Origin: Sipunculus nudus
Lineage: Eukaryota; Annelida; Sipuncula; Golfingiida; Sipunculidae
Length of the DNA: 64,000 bases
Reading direction: 5' to 3'
Assembly (NCBI GenBank): GCA_026874595.1
Contig: CM049315.1
Location: 16,186,164 to 16,250,163, forward strand
Shown here: piece by piece, positions 38,422 through 49,307 of the stretch
Layout: each line of letters begins with the position of its first letter
How positions within the stretch are numbered: the first letter of the stretch is position 1
Made by a program: the position numbers and the translations under genes
Notes under the pieces: generated by a model
The model's input: only the letters and a program-made list of their open reading frames with translations
What the model was told of the DNA's origin: nothing
Database searches by the model: none

Positions 38422-38437
38422 CTTTAATGCTTGTCTG
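38422..38437 (-). other. 3' splice site and short 5'UTR upstream of the Dachsous start codon
   Basis: Minus-strand TTTTATTTTCAG|ACAAGCATTAAAG precedes the ATG by 13 bases. This implies that an upstream non-coding exon lies to the right and that translation starts in the second transcribed exon. Confidence 0.65.
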
Positions 38438-40138
38438 AAAATAAAACTACATCCATTAAAGTTTTTCTATATTACTTAAGTTATAATCTTCATCTAGTAC
38501 TTCATCAATTGTGTACATTAAAATTATTTTGATGCACATATTGGCAAAGCTATTCATGCCTTGCCAGACCTACCACAATTATTTAAATTAATATCATATT
38601 CACCAATTTCAAACTCATGCAAGGGAGAATAAAAACTAACATTTCAACAGTTTTGTCTGACTAATCAACTGTTTTAAGAAAGATCTTTGTTTGGAACATT
38701 TATATTGTGAAGATATGCAAAAGTACAAGTTACTGGATTTAATTGCACTGGAACATTCTTCATAATCCTATGGGGTGCCAATATTCAAGCTGTAACTGAG
38801 TCTACTTATTATATACTCCCTCCCTCTATATATATACATATATATTTACTGTAAATAACTAAATGAAATGGAAAACTCTATTCTGGCCTTGGTGAGACTT
38901 CATTTAAAGAGTATAAAACATAAAACATCGCCCACTATTAGTATTTTATCTTTATATTCAGTGTTTTACAATTACATTCAATGTAATTTGTTGTTAATGC
39001 TAACAAAATTTAACAAGCGAGAAATATAAAACACCGGTCCATGGATATATCGGTCAGTGTGTGCCTGTGTTCCATTAAATATGAAAAAGACACGCTTGTA
39101 TTACAATATTACATGTAGGAATGCACTTCTGGCATGTATTGTGTATACATGTGCGCTGGTGTTGTCGTATTGCATGGGAACCACGGCGCTGTGCCTTATG
39201 TCAAATGCAGAGGGGAATGAAAACCACAGCCAAATTTCCCTATTCTATGTGATATAAAATAATATAAATATACTTACTGTTTCTAACGATGTTGGTGTGC
39301 TATATTTTGTTATAAAACGGCATGGTTGTTCTTGATGCACACAGGTAAGCGTGCCAGTTCTGACATATTCCCTTCTCTCCAAGTGTACTCCGTTCCTCGA
39401 TTCCTGTAGAAACAGTGCTAGCCTGCTCAATGCAAAATTAGGTCAAATCACCGACGGGCTAATGGGAATTCAACCACAGAAATCCGGCATTATAATCACG
39501 GTTTCAAGCTACAGTTTCTCATCGCACGCTACAAGAAAGTGTAAAGTCAAATATATATGCTGGTGTTGAAAAAAAAATATCAGATAAATTATAAATGGTG
39601 GTTTATACAGATAAAAAGATTTGCAGAGGCCGGGACCTTATTCCCATTATCCTGTCGGTTCTCATAGAATCTGTGCCATATTTACCTGGCGCTGGCCAAT
39701 CACAGGCGCCGGAGCAGAAGGGCTTGAATACCAGCAGGCGACCGGGTGTCAATCACTTGCATATTAGAGGGTCTAGCATTAATTATCAAATTAAATATTA
39801 CATAACGGGTGTTACGGTGTTTTCATTGGATTGCCTCGAAATCCCTCGTAATAAACTTGCTAGAACAGTGTATTAAACACTTGAAAAGTGGCGCCATGGG
39901 CATTAGTCAGTTAGTATACAACTATATTGACATTGCATACAATGCACAACCCAGGCCTGTTGAATCGTGACAGACTTCATAAGGCCTGCTAAAAGGCTAA
40001 CACAAATACATGATTCGCCCAAAACCGGCGTGTGAGTGTGAGCTTTGAGATCAGAAGTATCCACAAGGAACTACCATGCAAACTTAATATTTTACTGTGG
40101 CTAGGACAAAGAATTTCAAATTATACGGTTGTCAGAAA

Positions 40139-40141
<3 letters not shown>
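38438..40141. other. Presumed first intron and 5' region of the Dachsous gene
   Basis: Non-coding. Left part (38.44-39.25 kb) is AT-rich with a short (TA)n at 38,828-38,846. Right part (39.28-39.75 kb) is richer in G+C and contains the candidate first exon listed separately. Confidence 0.4.
39278..39720 (-). promoter_or_regulatory. Candidate 5' non-coding exon and promoter of Dachsous
   Basis: On the minus strand, AGAAACA|GTAAGTATA at about 39,278 is a strong donor about 0.84 kb upstream of the coding-exon acceptor. The sequence 5' to it rises in G+C and CpG, and at 39,680-39,715 there is a minus-strand GATTGG box (inverted CCAAT) in a GGCGCC-rich context. The arrangement fits a TATA-less promoter with a non-coding first exon. 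Transcription start is not determinable here. Confidence 0.3.

Positions 40142-40195
<54 letters not shown>
40142..40195. repeat. (TA)n microsatellite, ~54 bp
   Basis: Uninterrupted TA dinucleotides. Confidence 0.98.
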
Positions 40196-40197
<2 letters not shown>

Positions 40198-40337
40198 GAC
40201 ATTGTTTTTTTACACATATACATACGGCTACATTTAAATAAATTTATTGTAAGCACCACGGGCAAAAAAAAAAAAAGAAAAAAAAATGATGCCGGAAATA
40301 CACACATACACATAGTTTAGTCCATTCTATACAACAG

Positions 40338-40339
<2 letters not shown>

Positions 40340-40381
<42 letters not shown>
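40340..40381. repeat. (TA)n microsatellite, ~42 bp
   Basis: Uninterrupted TA dinucleotides. Confidence 0.98.
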
Positions 40382-40383
<2 letters not shown>

Positions 40384-41009
40384 CAAAGCTTTGTGATTCC
40401 GCTGCATGACCAATACTGGCAAGTGAAAATGAAATGGAAAAATATACGACAGTAAACAAGCAGGCACATTGATTGTAACCGGCATTTTGATGATGTTCCA
40501 GCATTATATTGCATCAGTAAAAAAAAAGATTTTGTGCGGGTAAAGTGCAACAAGATGTAAATATACAATATTTACGGTGTGTATGATTTTTGGGCTTCTC
40601 GACCTGCTGCAGGACTCCGTGACCACATGATGTGTATACATCTTATCAATGTATCTTTTGTATATGTAAATTGACAATCCATGCATCATATAGGAATGAA
40701 TCACTGAACATATATTATAAACAGTACTCAGGATGGAGCACACATAAAAATACAGGTTATCATAAAATGAAACCAGTGCATCAAACGTCAGTTAAGGTAT
40801 ATATAGCACAATTGGCAAACCCCTCTATATCTAAATTTAACCTAAAGGTTGTTTTAAAGTCATGCATCCCATAAAGCATATATACATTATTTTAAACCAT
40901 GGTACTACGTTATTTTCTGATTGTATACGTATTGTTTAACATTTCTTTCATTCTTACATGATTTTGTAACATTTTCAAATTTAATTGTTAAAAGGGACAC
41001 AATTTTAAG

Positions 41010-41131
41010 CACCCATGCTGTAACAGTAACCATGCTGAAACAGTAACCATGCTGTAACAGTAACCATGCTGTAACAGTAACCATGCTGTAACAGTAACCA
41101 TGCTGTAACAGTAACCATGCTGTAACAGTAA
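41010..41131. repeat. Minisatellite, 17-bp unit, seven copies
   Basis: ACCATGCTGTAACAGTA repeated head-to-tail seven times with one T-to-A change in the second unit. Near-identity of the copies suggests a young or homogenised array. Confidence 0.95.
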
Positions 41132-41535
41132 TCCTCTTTTTATTGGACTAATATTGAACTACATGGCTATATCTCAAAAGTTTCTTTTTCCTCTAATGTG
41201 TGTCTTTCTGTTTGAAATATGATTTTTTTAATCTAAAATTAAAGATTTACGTTTTAAGATAGATAGACGTGAAAGAGGAAATAAAAAACTAAAAGAAAAA
41301 ATATTTCGGAGATATTTTCATGTGGTTTAATAATAGTCTGCTGAAAGGTGCCTTGCTGTTACTTGGTTCGTAAAAAAGCGTACAGTTTAAAAATTAAAAA
41401 ATATATATATATATATGTATAATAGCATGTAAAAATGAATAAAATTAAGAGTACCGCCAGAAAGAACACTGTATACAGGTTTAAAACATAGTATACTTTC
41501 ATAGGATCTAAAATAGATTTAAAACAACTTTTGGA

Positions 41536-41537
<2 letters not shown>

Positions 41538-41616
<79 letters not shown>
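41538..41616. repeat. Compound (TA)n(GA)n microsatellite
   Basis: About 42 bp of TA directly followed by about 37 bp of GA. Confidence 0.98.
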
Positions 41617-41618
<2 letters not shown>

Positions 41619-42088
41619 GACCTACTTGAGGCCTCAGTTCGAATATAAAGCTATATTTTTTTAAATCGTTATAACATGCAACAGTCCAAACGTGCGTGTG
41701 TTTTTTTTTTAATATTCATATATTAGTATATATTTTATAAAACGACATGTCTGAGGCATGTCTTGGTATATATGTGTTGCCGGCGGCTGGGGGTATCGTT
41801 TATCTGAGGTTCCGTACCACATTCGAATCCTATTTACATATGTAACTTCTTTATTATATATGAAACACCCTTTTACAACCTGACCATGCATGCAGGTATA
41901 TTTATTGGATTGTAATCTCTTTACACTTATATCCGTGTATGAACCTCTTATCTTAATTGGTTCTATATTCAAGTATTGACTTGGAGACGGGGCCTGCTTA
42001 TAATACAAAAGCAAAAGGAGGTAATTATACATTAGAGGCCTATATAGGATTTACACCGGAGTTGAAAATGCCGCGTTTGATTGCGTAC

Positions 42089-42135
<47 letters not shown>
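42089..42135. repeat. (TA)n microsatellite, ~47 bp
   Basis: Uninterrupted TA dinucleotides following TGCGTACG. Confidence 0.98.
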
Positions 42136-42139
<4 letters not shown>

Positions 42140-42427
42140 CAATGGTTCTTATATTCTTTGGTGTACCAGAATACGCCTGTATCTGTGTCATATATCAATT
42201 GATGGTGTTATGTAAGAGCTGCTTGCTTTGGAGGAAGAAAAAATTTGATCTTGTGTGCAAAGTTTATATATACATGTATACAATATAAACACGTACATGG
42301 ATATTAAATCAATGAATTTTTATTTCTTTTACGTTTTAAATGTGTGTGTATGTGTATATTTCTTAACCGATCGTTATTTAGTTAAATAGTTTTTTTTTTA
42401 ATTATCAGTATATGTATGTATGTATAT

Positions 42428-42431
<4 letters not shown>

Positions 42432-42471
<40 letters not shown>
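42432..42471. repeat. (TA)n microsatellite, ~40 bp
   Basis: Uninterrupted TA dinucleotides. Confidence 0.97.
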
Positions 42472-42474
<3 letters not shown>

Positions 42475-42861
42475 GCTGTGCCTCTAATAAAAAAGTAATG
42501 GATATTTCAATGTGTTGAAATGCTTTACGTTAAAATTATCTGGTAAAATGTATTCTAAATGTATTTTTTGTTTGCATAGCATCTATTACCATCCGACCCC
42601 CCCCCCCCGGTGCTCTATTAATAATTTACCTTTTAATAAACACTTTATGTTGAAACGAAAATTGTACGCAGTTGAAGATTCACTGTCAGATACACCGGGG
42701 CCTAAATCAATGTGAATGAATGTCCAACCGTGTGTATAAACATCTGGTATATAAATGTATAAGAGTATTTATGCCTTACTATTAACATCTGCGTTTGATA
42801 AATTATAATATTCTACATCCATTATGTTCATTTTAATTTGTCTATTTCTATCCTAGTGGTG

Positions 42862-42862
<1 letters not shown>

Positions 42863-42911
<49 letters not shown>
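42863..42911. repeat. (TA)n microsatellite, ~49 bp
   Basis: Uninterrupted TA dinucleotides. Confidence 0.98.
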
Positions 42912-42914
<3 letters not shown>

Positions 42915-43033
42915 GTATAATATAATATATTTACATGTATTGCATGTGTTGTTACTTATTTCTGGGCAATTTCATGAAAATATATAATATATAAATTAAT
43001 CTTATAGTAATGAAGATATATAAAGTACTTTTT

Positions 43034-43036
<3 letters not shown>

Positions 43037-43093
<57 letters not shown>
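43037..43093. repeat. (TA)n microsatellite, ~57 bp
   Basis: Uninterrupted TA dinucleotides grading into CATACATGCATG. Confidence 0.98.
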
Positions 43094-43097
<4 letters not shown>

Positions 43098-44150
43098 CAT
43101 GCATGTATGAGTATTATACATGCTTTCAAATTATATAGTACTATAATTAAAGTTGTATATTATATGCATGTTTGAGGGTAATCAAACATCCCTTTTTATG
43201 TCTGATCAATTTAGGCCTACTATAGTGAGTTGGGCAACACAGTCGTTTGAAAACAGACGTGTGTAACATGAAGGTCTTTGCGTTTTTACAGAGACCAACT
43301 CATGTCATGCCGATGTCAGCTTTGAGTTAGATTATAATCCTACCGGTAAAGGTCACTAGAGCCCGTTACAAGCTGTAATAGTATTTTTACAGTGAGCGAG
43401 AAAAAGAACTACACCTTAACCTATTTTTACAGATGGTTATGTGATAAATTATAAAACGAAAAAAGTAAAGATGAACACATATTTATAATTTGCTTATATG
43501 TCTGTGTACACGCTCCCGCATATATTATAGGACTATATCGACATCAAATTCATATAATACTATAAAAGAAAAAATTTAATGAACCTATTATAAACTATAA
43601 CCCTAAACTAATCCTAATTACAGGGATGCAACTCTACGCTGTCTGTCTAAGTTTTTTTGGTTACAGTAAAACAATGTGTATGAAGGAGCTACAGGTTTTA
43701 TTTAAGCATGTGATTGTGTTTTCGAATATGTTCCTTCGATAAATAAAACTTTCTTCTTGTGAATGCAAAAGCCAAGGCCCCATTCATTCGAGTAAATGGA
43801 CAACGCGACGTTTATTTATTTATTTTTTTTTCAATTACCGTTTTGCTTTGTTTAATTTATATTTTCTTCACTTTTGTCAGCAGTGACACAAACACTCATA
43901 CTGAAGAGTGACCGTGATTATTAGGAGGCCCGACATAGCAAACATAAACTTCTGCGAGTCATCTTTTACTATTCCCACAAATGTTTCCAAAAATGTTCAC
44001 ATTCCATCTAATAAGGCTTTATAAAACAGTCAACTGTTTTTAGTAATAATTAAACATTTTCTAGAGTGCTTTATTATATGCAAAAGCAGAAGTTGAAATT
44101 TATATAAAATGTATATATTTTGACGTACTTACACAGGGATCAGTTTATCA
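43094..44150. other. Non-coding stretch
   Basis: AT-rich sequence with no recognised gene or repeat. Confidence 0.45.
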
Positions 44151-44204
44151 GACCGCATTTTATAATCTATCATAATCAGAGTTGTATTTCTTAACAGAAA
44201 ATGT

Positions 44205-44390
44205 TACCACTTTACATCTTGTGAAAGTGCAACTTTTATGTGGCACTTTGACCCGAAAACTGATCTGCTCACTTGGCCCAGACCACCATTGACACTGATG
44301 ATTATTCTCCCGACAGATGTCACTAATGCATGCAGCTGCAGGTTTCCCGCCTAGGCGCCTGATAAGTCGCAAAATCGCTGTCTGTGGGCT
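44205..44390 (-). CDS. Unrecognised exon-like segment on the minus strand
   Basis: An open frame on the minus strand in an isolated G+C- and CpG-richer patch. It runs from an acceptor-like CCCACAG at about 44,385 to a GTG|GTAACA or AGAT|GTAAAG donor at about 44,208-44,216. It includes ILRLIRRLGGKPAAACIS, ICRENNHQCQWW and VKVPHKSC. I do not recognise the family and see no partner exon. It may be an internal exon, a pseudogene fragment or chance. Confidence 0.2.
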
Positions 44391-44417
44391 TTGTTGAGGA
44401 TAAGTGTTCCATGACAT

Positions 44418-45395
44418 ATGAAATTAATGACTCTTGATGAGGCGGTGGTTGACATGTGAATTTTCTATATGTTGTAAAGTTTCGGATTCTATCACTTCAG
44501 TGCACGCAAAGTCTACATAGGCCTTACCCATTAACCTGTTTGTGTATAACAAATCAACGGTGCTAGTTTGATTCAGGAGACAATAACCCAGCATTAGCAC
44601 TATTTTAAAATATGTATACAGAGTTATGTCTGTGTCTGTCACATGTCTATGTTATAAAACTGTCACCCGATTCAAAGAGAACATGTAGACAGTATACATA
44701 AAACCGACCGCCATGTGTAGGTCAATATCTGTAAAATCAGATTATCAAATATTTAATCCTAAGATTTTCAGCCATTCCATGTAATGCCTGCATGTGACCA
44801 CAAATCATTCTATGAGATGACTTTTTTAACTCGTAATATCATTAAACGAATGAAATTTTAATCAGTGGTTAACTTATTATATCTAATGGGTCATATAATA
44901 ATTATTAATTTTGATCGTAAGCACTTAATGAAGTACTTAAACTTGATCGATGTGTTCGATTCCTATCATTTGGTTATTATAATGTCAATTCTCTAATTAA
45001 GGACATATTTGTTAACTTTTTATTATTTTTTAATGAAAGACTGTATAATTGGCAGCTGTCAGAGAATATTCTAGTCACCAGGAGGCTATATCCTTTTTTT
45101 ACCCACAAAACTTTATCGTTGATTTTGTTCTTTGAATAATATCGATAGAAACAGAGTTTTATATACTTAACCATCCATAATCCACATTTTTGCCCATGGA
45201 ACAAGGGTATGGGTTCATTCCTGTTCGTATGTGTGTATGTGTGTGTGTTTTTGTTTGCTTGATCACATCATAAATAACGCAATCATGAACGGCATATCAT
45301 GAAATTTTCAGGGAATTTTGCGTATGGGCCAATAAAGGATCAATTAGATTTTGGTGTGGGTCCGGAACATGATTCGGTTTCAGGAACGTCATCGA
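44418..45395. other. AT-rich non-coding stretch
   Basis: No recognised gene. The right end (from about 45,299) merges into the dispersed repeat described next. Confidence 0.45.
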
Positions 45396-45553
45396 GTTTC
45401 ACAAATGTAGAGTCACTTATTAATATCTATACGAATGAACCTGGGAATATGACCGGAATCAGTGAATGCAGACACGGTTTTAGGAGCATCATAAAATAAA
45501 GGGACCCCAGAATGGCGGAGGCTTGCATTCCTTAGAATGCAGATTTCTAGTTA
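45299..45553. repeat. Dispersed repeat ending AGATTTCTAGT, copy 2
   Basis: Contains TTTTGGTGTGGGTCCGGAAC, GAACCTGGGAATATG and AATGGCGGAGGCTTGCATTC before TTAGAATGCAGATTTCTAGT. The right half matches 36,500-36,615. It resembles the widespread short metazoan repeats ending in a GGCGGAGG...TTCTAGT block; this is pattern recognition, not a search result. Confidence 0.6.
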
Positions 45554-45809
45554 GTGATGGGCCTTTTGCCGGACCGTTTGGTTGCCATGAAACCAGACCA
45601 GCTAAACTATATATGTACAAATTAACCAGGTTATCCGGCAACGACAATCCAACAAGGTTTTATCCAGTATCTTATCTATCTTGTCAGTATGGTATTTAAG
45701 ACCAAGGTTAGGTGATTAGAATGATATCTTCGTTATCCTGATGAGGCCGATGACGAAAAAAAACTTGCTTGCATAACTGGGAAACTGGTTATACGGTCCA
45801 ATGGCCGAA

Positions 45810-46160
45810 ACTGCAAGTATAAAGGCGATGCGTCTCGAAACACCGTCCTTCACAATGATCGAGTTCGGCTCTCAAATGGTATGGCTGGGTCTCCGCTGCT
45901 GGGATCGGTGGAGGGAATGTGGGTTGCTTCTGCCTTTGCGGCTGTGAGTGCTGTAGCCTTCCTCAAAAGTCACCGGCTCGGGATGTACGGTGGCGGCCTC
46001 TCGCGGCTCTCTGCTTGGCTTGGTGTGGCATCGCGTCTGTTGGCCCAGAGAACGTGCTTAAGGAGCGCACAGGGCTGAGGTCTTGACCACAGCAACCTGT
46101 AGCTGCTCGACGAGCGTAAACTTCTTCTGCTGCTGCTGATGAGAGCAATAAGTGTGTGTG
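45810..46160. other. G+C/CpG-rich island with TATA-like box and short ORFs on both strands
   Basis: GTATAAAGGCG at about 45,817-45,827 is a TATA-like word on the plus strand. About 60 bases downstream, the plus-strand frame 45,881-46,078 encodes 65 residues with a hydrophobic core (VASAFAAVSAVAF); a minus-strand frame also stays open. Base composition differs sharply from the flanks. It could be a promoter with a first exon, a transposon fragment or acquired DNA. No family is recognised. Confidence 0.3.
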
Positions 46161-46266
46161 GCCTAAAAAACTGAATTTCTTTGTCGACGTTGTCGGAAGT
46201 ATACACGAACTTGAATTAAGCTGGCAAATGCTTACTGGATAAAAACGTGAAGGAAAATATATATAG

Positions 46267-46296
46267 ATGCGCGCGCGTGCGCACACACACACACAA
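46267..46296. repeat. Alternating purine-pyrimidine (CG/CA) tract
   Basis: ATGCGCGCGCGTGCGCACAC followed by further CA: 30 bp of alternating purine and pyrimidine, a sequence type prone to left-handed helix. Confidence 0.9.
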
Positions 46297-46659
46297 TGTA
46301 AATTTATATGCAGCATGTTGGACACGCATGTATAAAAACCCTTTCGGATATCTTTGATATTTTCAGATTGTTTCAGCCATAATGACCCGTGAAAGAATAC
46401 AGCCAATTAGACGACATCTCCGCTAACCAGAAATGTTGGTATATACTAGATTTATGGATCACTGTCCATCATCCTCGAAGCTGTATTAACAACCTTATAG
46501 ATTCCGTCCAAAATATATTCATATATTCCGTCACTCAACATTAAAACCAAAATCATCTCACCAAGGGGTGGATACAGAATTGCGCTAAATGAGGCAGTTT
46601 CAAATGCATCATGATGCAGAATTCGGGATTAAGCGCTTATTTGTTCTAATCCCAAGATT

Positions 46660-46679
46660 GGGGGGGGGGGGGGGGGGGG
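46660..46679. repeat. Poly(G) tract, 20 G
   Basis: Uninterrupted G homopolymer. Others of this kind occur elsewhere in the right half of the window. Confidence 0.95.
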
Positions 46680-47330
46680 CTGTCACCTGGCAAAAATCCC
46701 AAAACAGGGATTAATAAGTATATATATTTTATAGCTATAAATCATGTAAATTAAGGTGGGTATTTTCAATGGTTCAGCAGTTTATGCCCTAGCTGTTATC
46801 CGACGTCGTATTAGCTAGAGTGAAGGGTGGTCGCCATAGGGGGACCGCTAAAAACCCATATCAACTAACATTTAGAAAATATAAAAAACGTCAAGCCTTG
46901 TTGTCGCATAAATGAAACAGAAGGTTTGGTAGTTTTACACATCCGGCGTGGTCACATACATATACAAATGGTTGGAAGGTGTTTAGCAACAATAAAGCGC
47001 ATGGTTTGATAATGCAAAAGTAGTCGTTTCACTGACCGATAGAGGGCAGCAGGCACTGGAGAAACGGGGGCGGTCTCTGTTCGATCTTGCAAATGCACCC
47101 TGTCACACGGATACCAAGATTCGTCAAATAAGGATAAACCCCTTTAAAACACAAAGAGTCAGTTACTTTTTACTTTAACAATTCTAAGAATTTGGAATTT
47201 AGAGTTTGAGACATTAAACTGTAGGTGTCTCTTGAATTAACCCATTTTTTATATCGCGGAAGTCACGTTTAGGCTAGTTCTCGCGCGGTAGCCCTATGCG
47301 GATTGTAGCAGCACAGACGCAGTATGGGGT
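46680..47330. other. Non-coding stretch, CpG content rising to the right
   Basis: No recognised gene. From about 47,265 CpG words become frequent (CTCGCGCGG), leading into the candidate two-exon gene. Confidence 0.4.
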
Positions 47331-47729
47331 ATGCAGTATAAATTCGCAGGGGTATCAAGAAGGCGGTTAAACCCTGCTGTATTGGATGTGACGTCAAACC
47401 CGAGATACCACGGTGAATTCGTTGGTCAGATACGTGGTAAATGGGTTCCCGGGTCACTATACTGTTATACCGCGACGGAGTTTGTCATTTTACCGCCTGT
47501 TTCTTTCCACGTTCCAAAGGTCAAATAAATGGTTAATGATTAAATAACTGGAGCGAGAAAACATATCCTCCACATGCCGTTAACCGCATATACCGCGCAC
47601 CAAGTACACGCAGCTCTACGTTTTTTGTTTTTCCAGGTCTATGGCTTTGCGGTAGAAAAGGAAAACGATCTCGGTCTCCTCGATGATGGGCCGGACCCGG
47701 AACCAGATTTTTTAATTCACAGTTTAATA
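47331..47729 (+). CDS. Candidate small two-exon gene, product unknown
   Basis: Exon 1: ATG at 47,331 to AAG|GTCAAA at 47,519/47,520 (63 codons). Exon 2: after TTTTTTGTTTTTCCAG, from 47,638 to a TAA at about 47,736. Both junctions are phase 0, and the exon-2 acceptor has an excellent polypyrimidine tract. The joined frame contains NPRYHGEFVGQIRGKWVPGS, then SFHVPK, then VYGFAVEKENDLGLLDDGPD. The acidic tail and higher CpG than the flanks argue for coding sequence. The donor GTCAAA is weak, the intron is short (~118 bp) and I recognise no domain. Exon 2 is the more convincing part. Confidence 0.3.
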
Positions 47730-47739
47730 CAGATTTAAA

Positions 47740-48350
47740 CAGTAGTTACTTTACTTCTTAGATGGCAGTAGGGTCGGTAGTAACTGTCTTGTTGTTTATG
47801 GCAATATTTCACTAAATATAGTGTCGTAAAATTCTAACGGCTGGTATGAAATATCGGCAAACTATAAACAAAGAACGGTTTCCACAGGATTACCACGTTA
47901 ACTAAATAGACATGCAGGTAAGCTTCCCCATGGCTATAAAAAGTATCGTTAAAACAGGGTATTTAAACTTCCACGCAGATCCGGGGTTTTAAGAATATTT
48001 ATATATAGGATGCAGGTTTAAACCTGATTTGCAAGCGAATAAGACATACAGCTAATTACAACTTCACCCTTTTTACTTTATTGGATTTGTCTTTTGAAGT
48101 ACTTTGAGAACCTTACAGTGGGAGTAATTGTGTGAACTAATATATAATAGGAAGTGAGTTCAATCTGTATACAAACATGTGAATAGGTCCTCGCCAAAAT
48201 ATAATAACTTCTTTTATTGCTGTAAAGACCATTCTTTCACAAACATTTAAATTATATCCGTTAAGAACGTTTAGAATATTTTGTTGACCAACACAAAACG
48301 ATAGACAGGAACATATATTCGCTGGTGAAGTTACTCAATTAAGCATGAGT
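47740..48350. other. Non-coding stretch
   Basis: AT-rich; no feature recognised. Confidence 0.45.
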
Positions 48351-48351
48351 A

Positions 48352-48353
48352 AT

Positions 48354-48392
<39 letters not shown>

Positions 48393-48438
48393 GCTAGAGA
48401 GAGAGAGAGAGAGTAAGAGAGAGAGAAAGAGAAAGATA
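48352..48438. repeat. Compound (GT)n(GA)n microsatellite
   Basis: GT repeats pass into GA repeats, interrupted by CTAG and TAAG. Confidence 0.95.
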
Positions 48439-48551
48439 TACCGTAACAAAAATGTAAGGTACACGTAAATGTATATATATATATGTGTGTGTGTATGCAT
48501 GTGAGTGTGTGCATGCATGTTTATGTATGTGTGGATATGCATGAATATATA

Positions 48552-48555
<4 letters not shown>

Positions 48556-48592
<37 letters not shown>
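48556..48592. repeat. (TA)n microsatellite, ~37 bp
   Basis: Uninterrupted TA dinucleotides after interspersed GTGT/ATGC stretches. Confidence 0.95.
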
Positions 48593-48596
<4 letters not shown>

Positions 48597-48814
48597 TTAT
48601 TATCACATCGTTCTAAATGTAAATCGTATTTTTATTGTAAATCATGATCACATGCTTACTCTACTCACATGACTTACTCATGTGATACGTACACCACATA
48701 TTGCGATACAAATAAACAGGCGGTTCACGGAATTACGTTGTAAATACGTTTAATAACATAAACAATGGAAAAATCAGGTCACTTTTTATACGCTGATGTT
48801 GTCAAATTAAAAAA

Positions 48815-49035
48815 GTGTGATATCCTGTGTTTATGACTGCAAAGCATACCGGTCTAATGAAACGTCTTTGCAATAGTCACGCTTGTGTATATATGCACAC
48901 AGATAACGCTCGATATATAGTCCAGCTTGTTCATATACATGCACAGATAACGCCCGCAAGGATTCTGCTTCGGGCTTAAGTGACACACTGATGGTTTTTT
49001 CATTAATTGTTACCAGTAATTCAAAGGCTGCCATT
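48815..49035. repeat. Outer end of the ferritin-region duplication, left copy (tentative)
   Basis: CCTGTGTTTATGACTGCAAAGC here aligns with GCTGTGTTTACGACTGCGGAGC at about 59,073; AGATAACGC with AGATAACAA, and AAGTGACACACTGA with GATGACACACTGA follow in the same order. If real, the duplicated block reaches about 3.7 kb upstream of ferritin A. Confidence 0.4.
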
Positions 49036-49241
49036 CATTCAAGTAAACTAGACCAAGTAATGAGTAATTAGCCAACAGAGAAAAACATATTTAGCTGATC
49101 ATGTGAATTGGGAAATGAATCAGTGTGTCACCGTATGAGTGGCATGTTATATGTAAGTGTGTGCATGTGGCTTTGTGTATATAGGGACAAGGATGCCTAG
49201 TCGTCGGATTGGGTGTATGTGCTTAAGCACATCCGTATAAC

Positions 49242-49245
<4 letters not shown>

Positions 49246-49305
<60 letters not shown>
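49246..49305. repeat. (TA)n microsatellite, ~60 bp
   Basis: Uninterrupted TA dinucleotides. Confidence 0.98.

Positions 49306-49307
<2 letters not shown>

Noticed and set aside
40116-40568. Open frames reading alternating Tyr-Ile on both strands
   Set aside because: They are translations of (TA)n microsatellites; the same applies near 48.4 and 51.1 kb.
41805-41835. ATTCGAATCC as a tRNA/SINE B box
   Set aside because: No matching A box or cloverleaf arms nearby.
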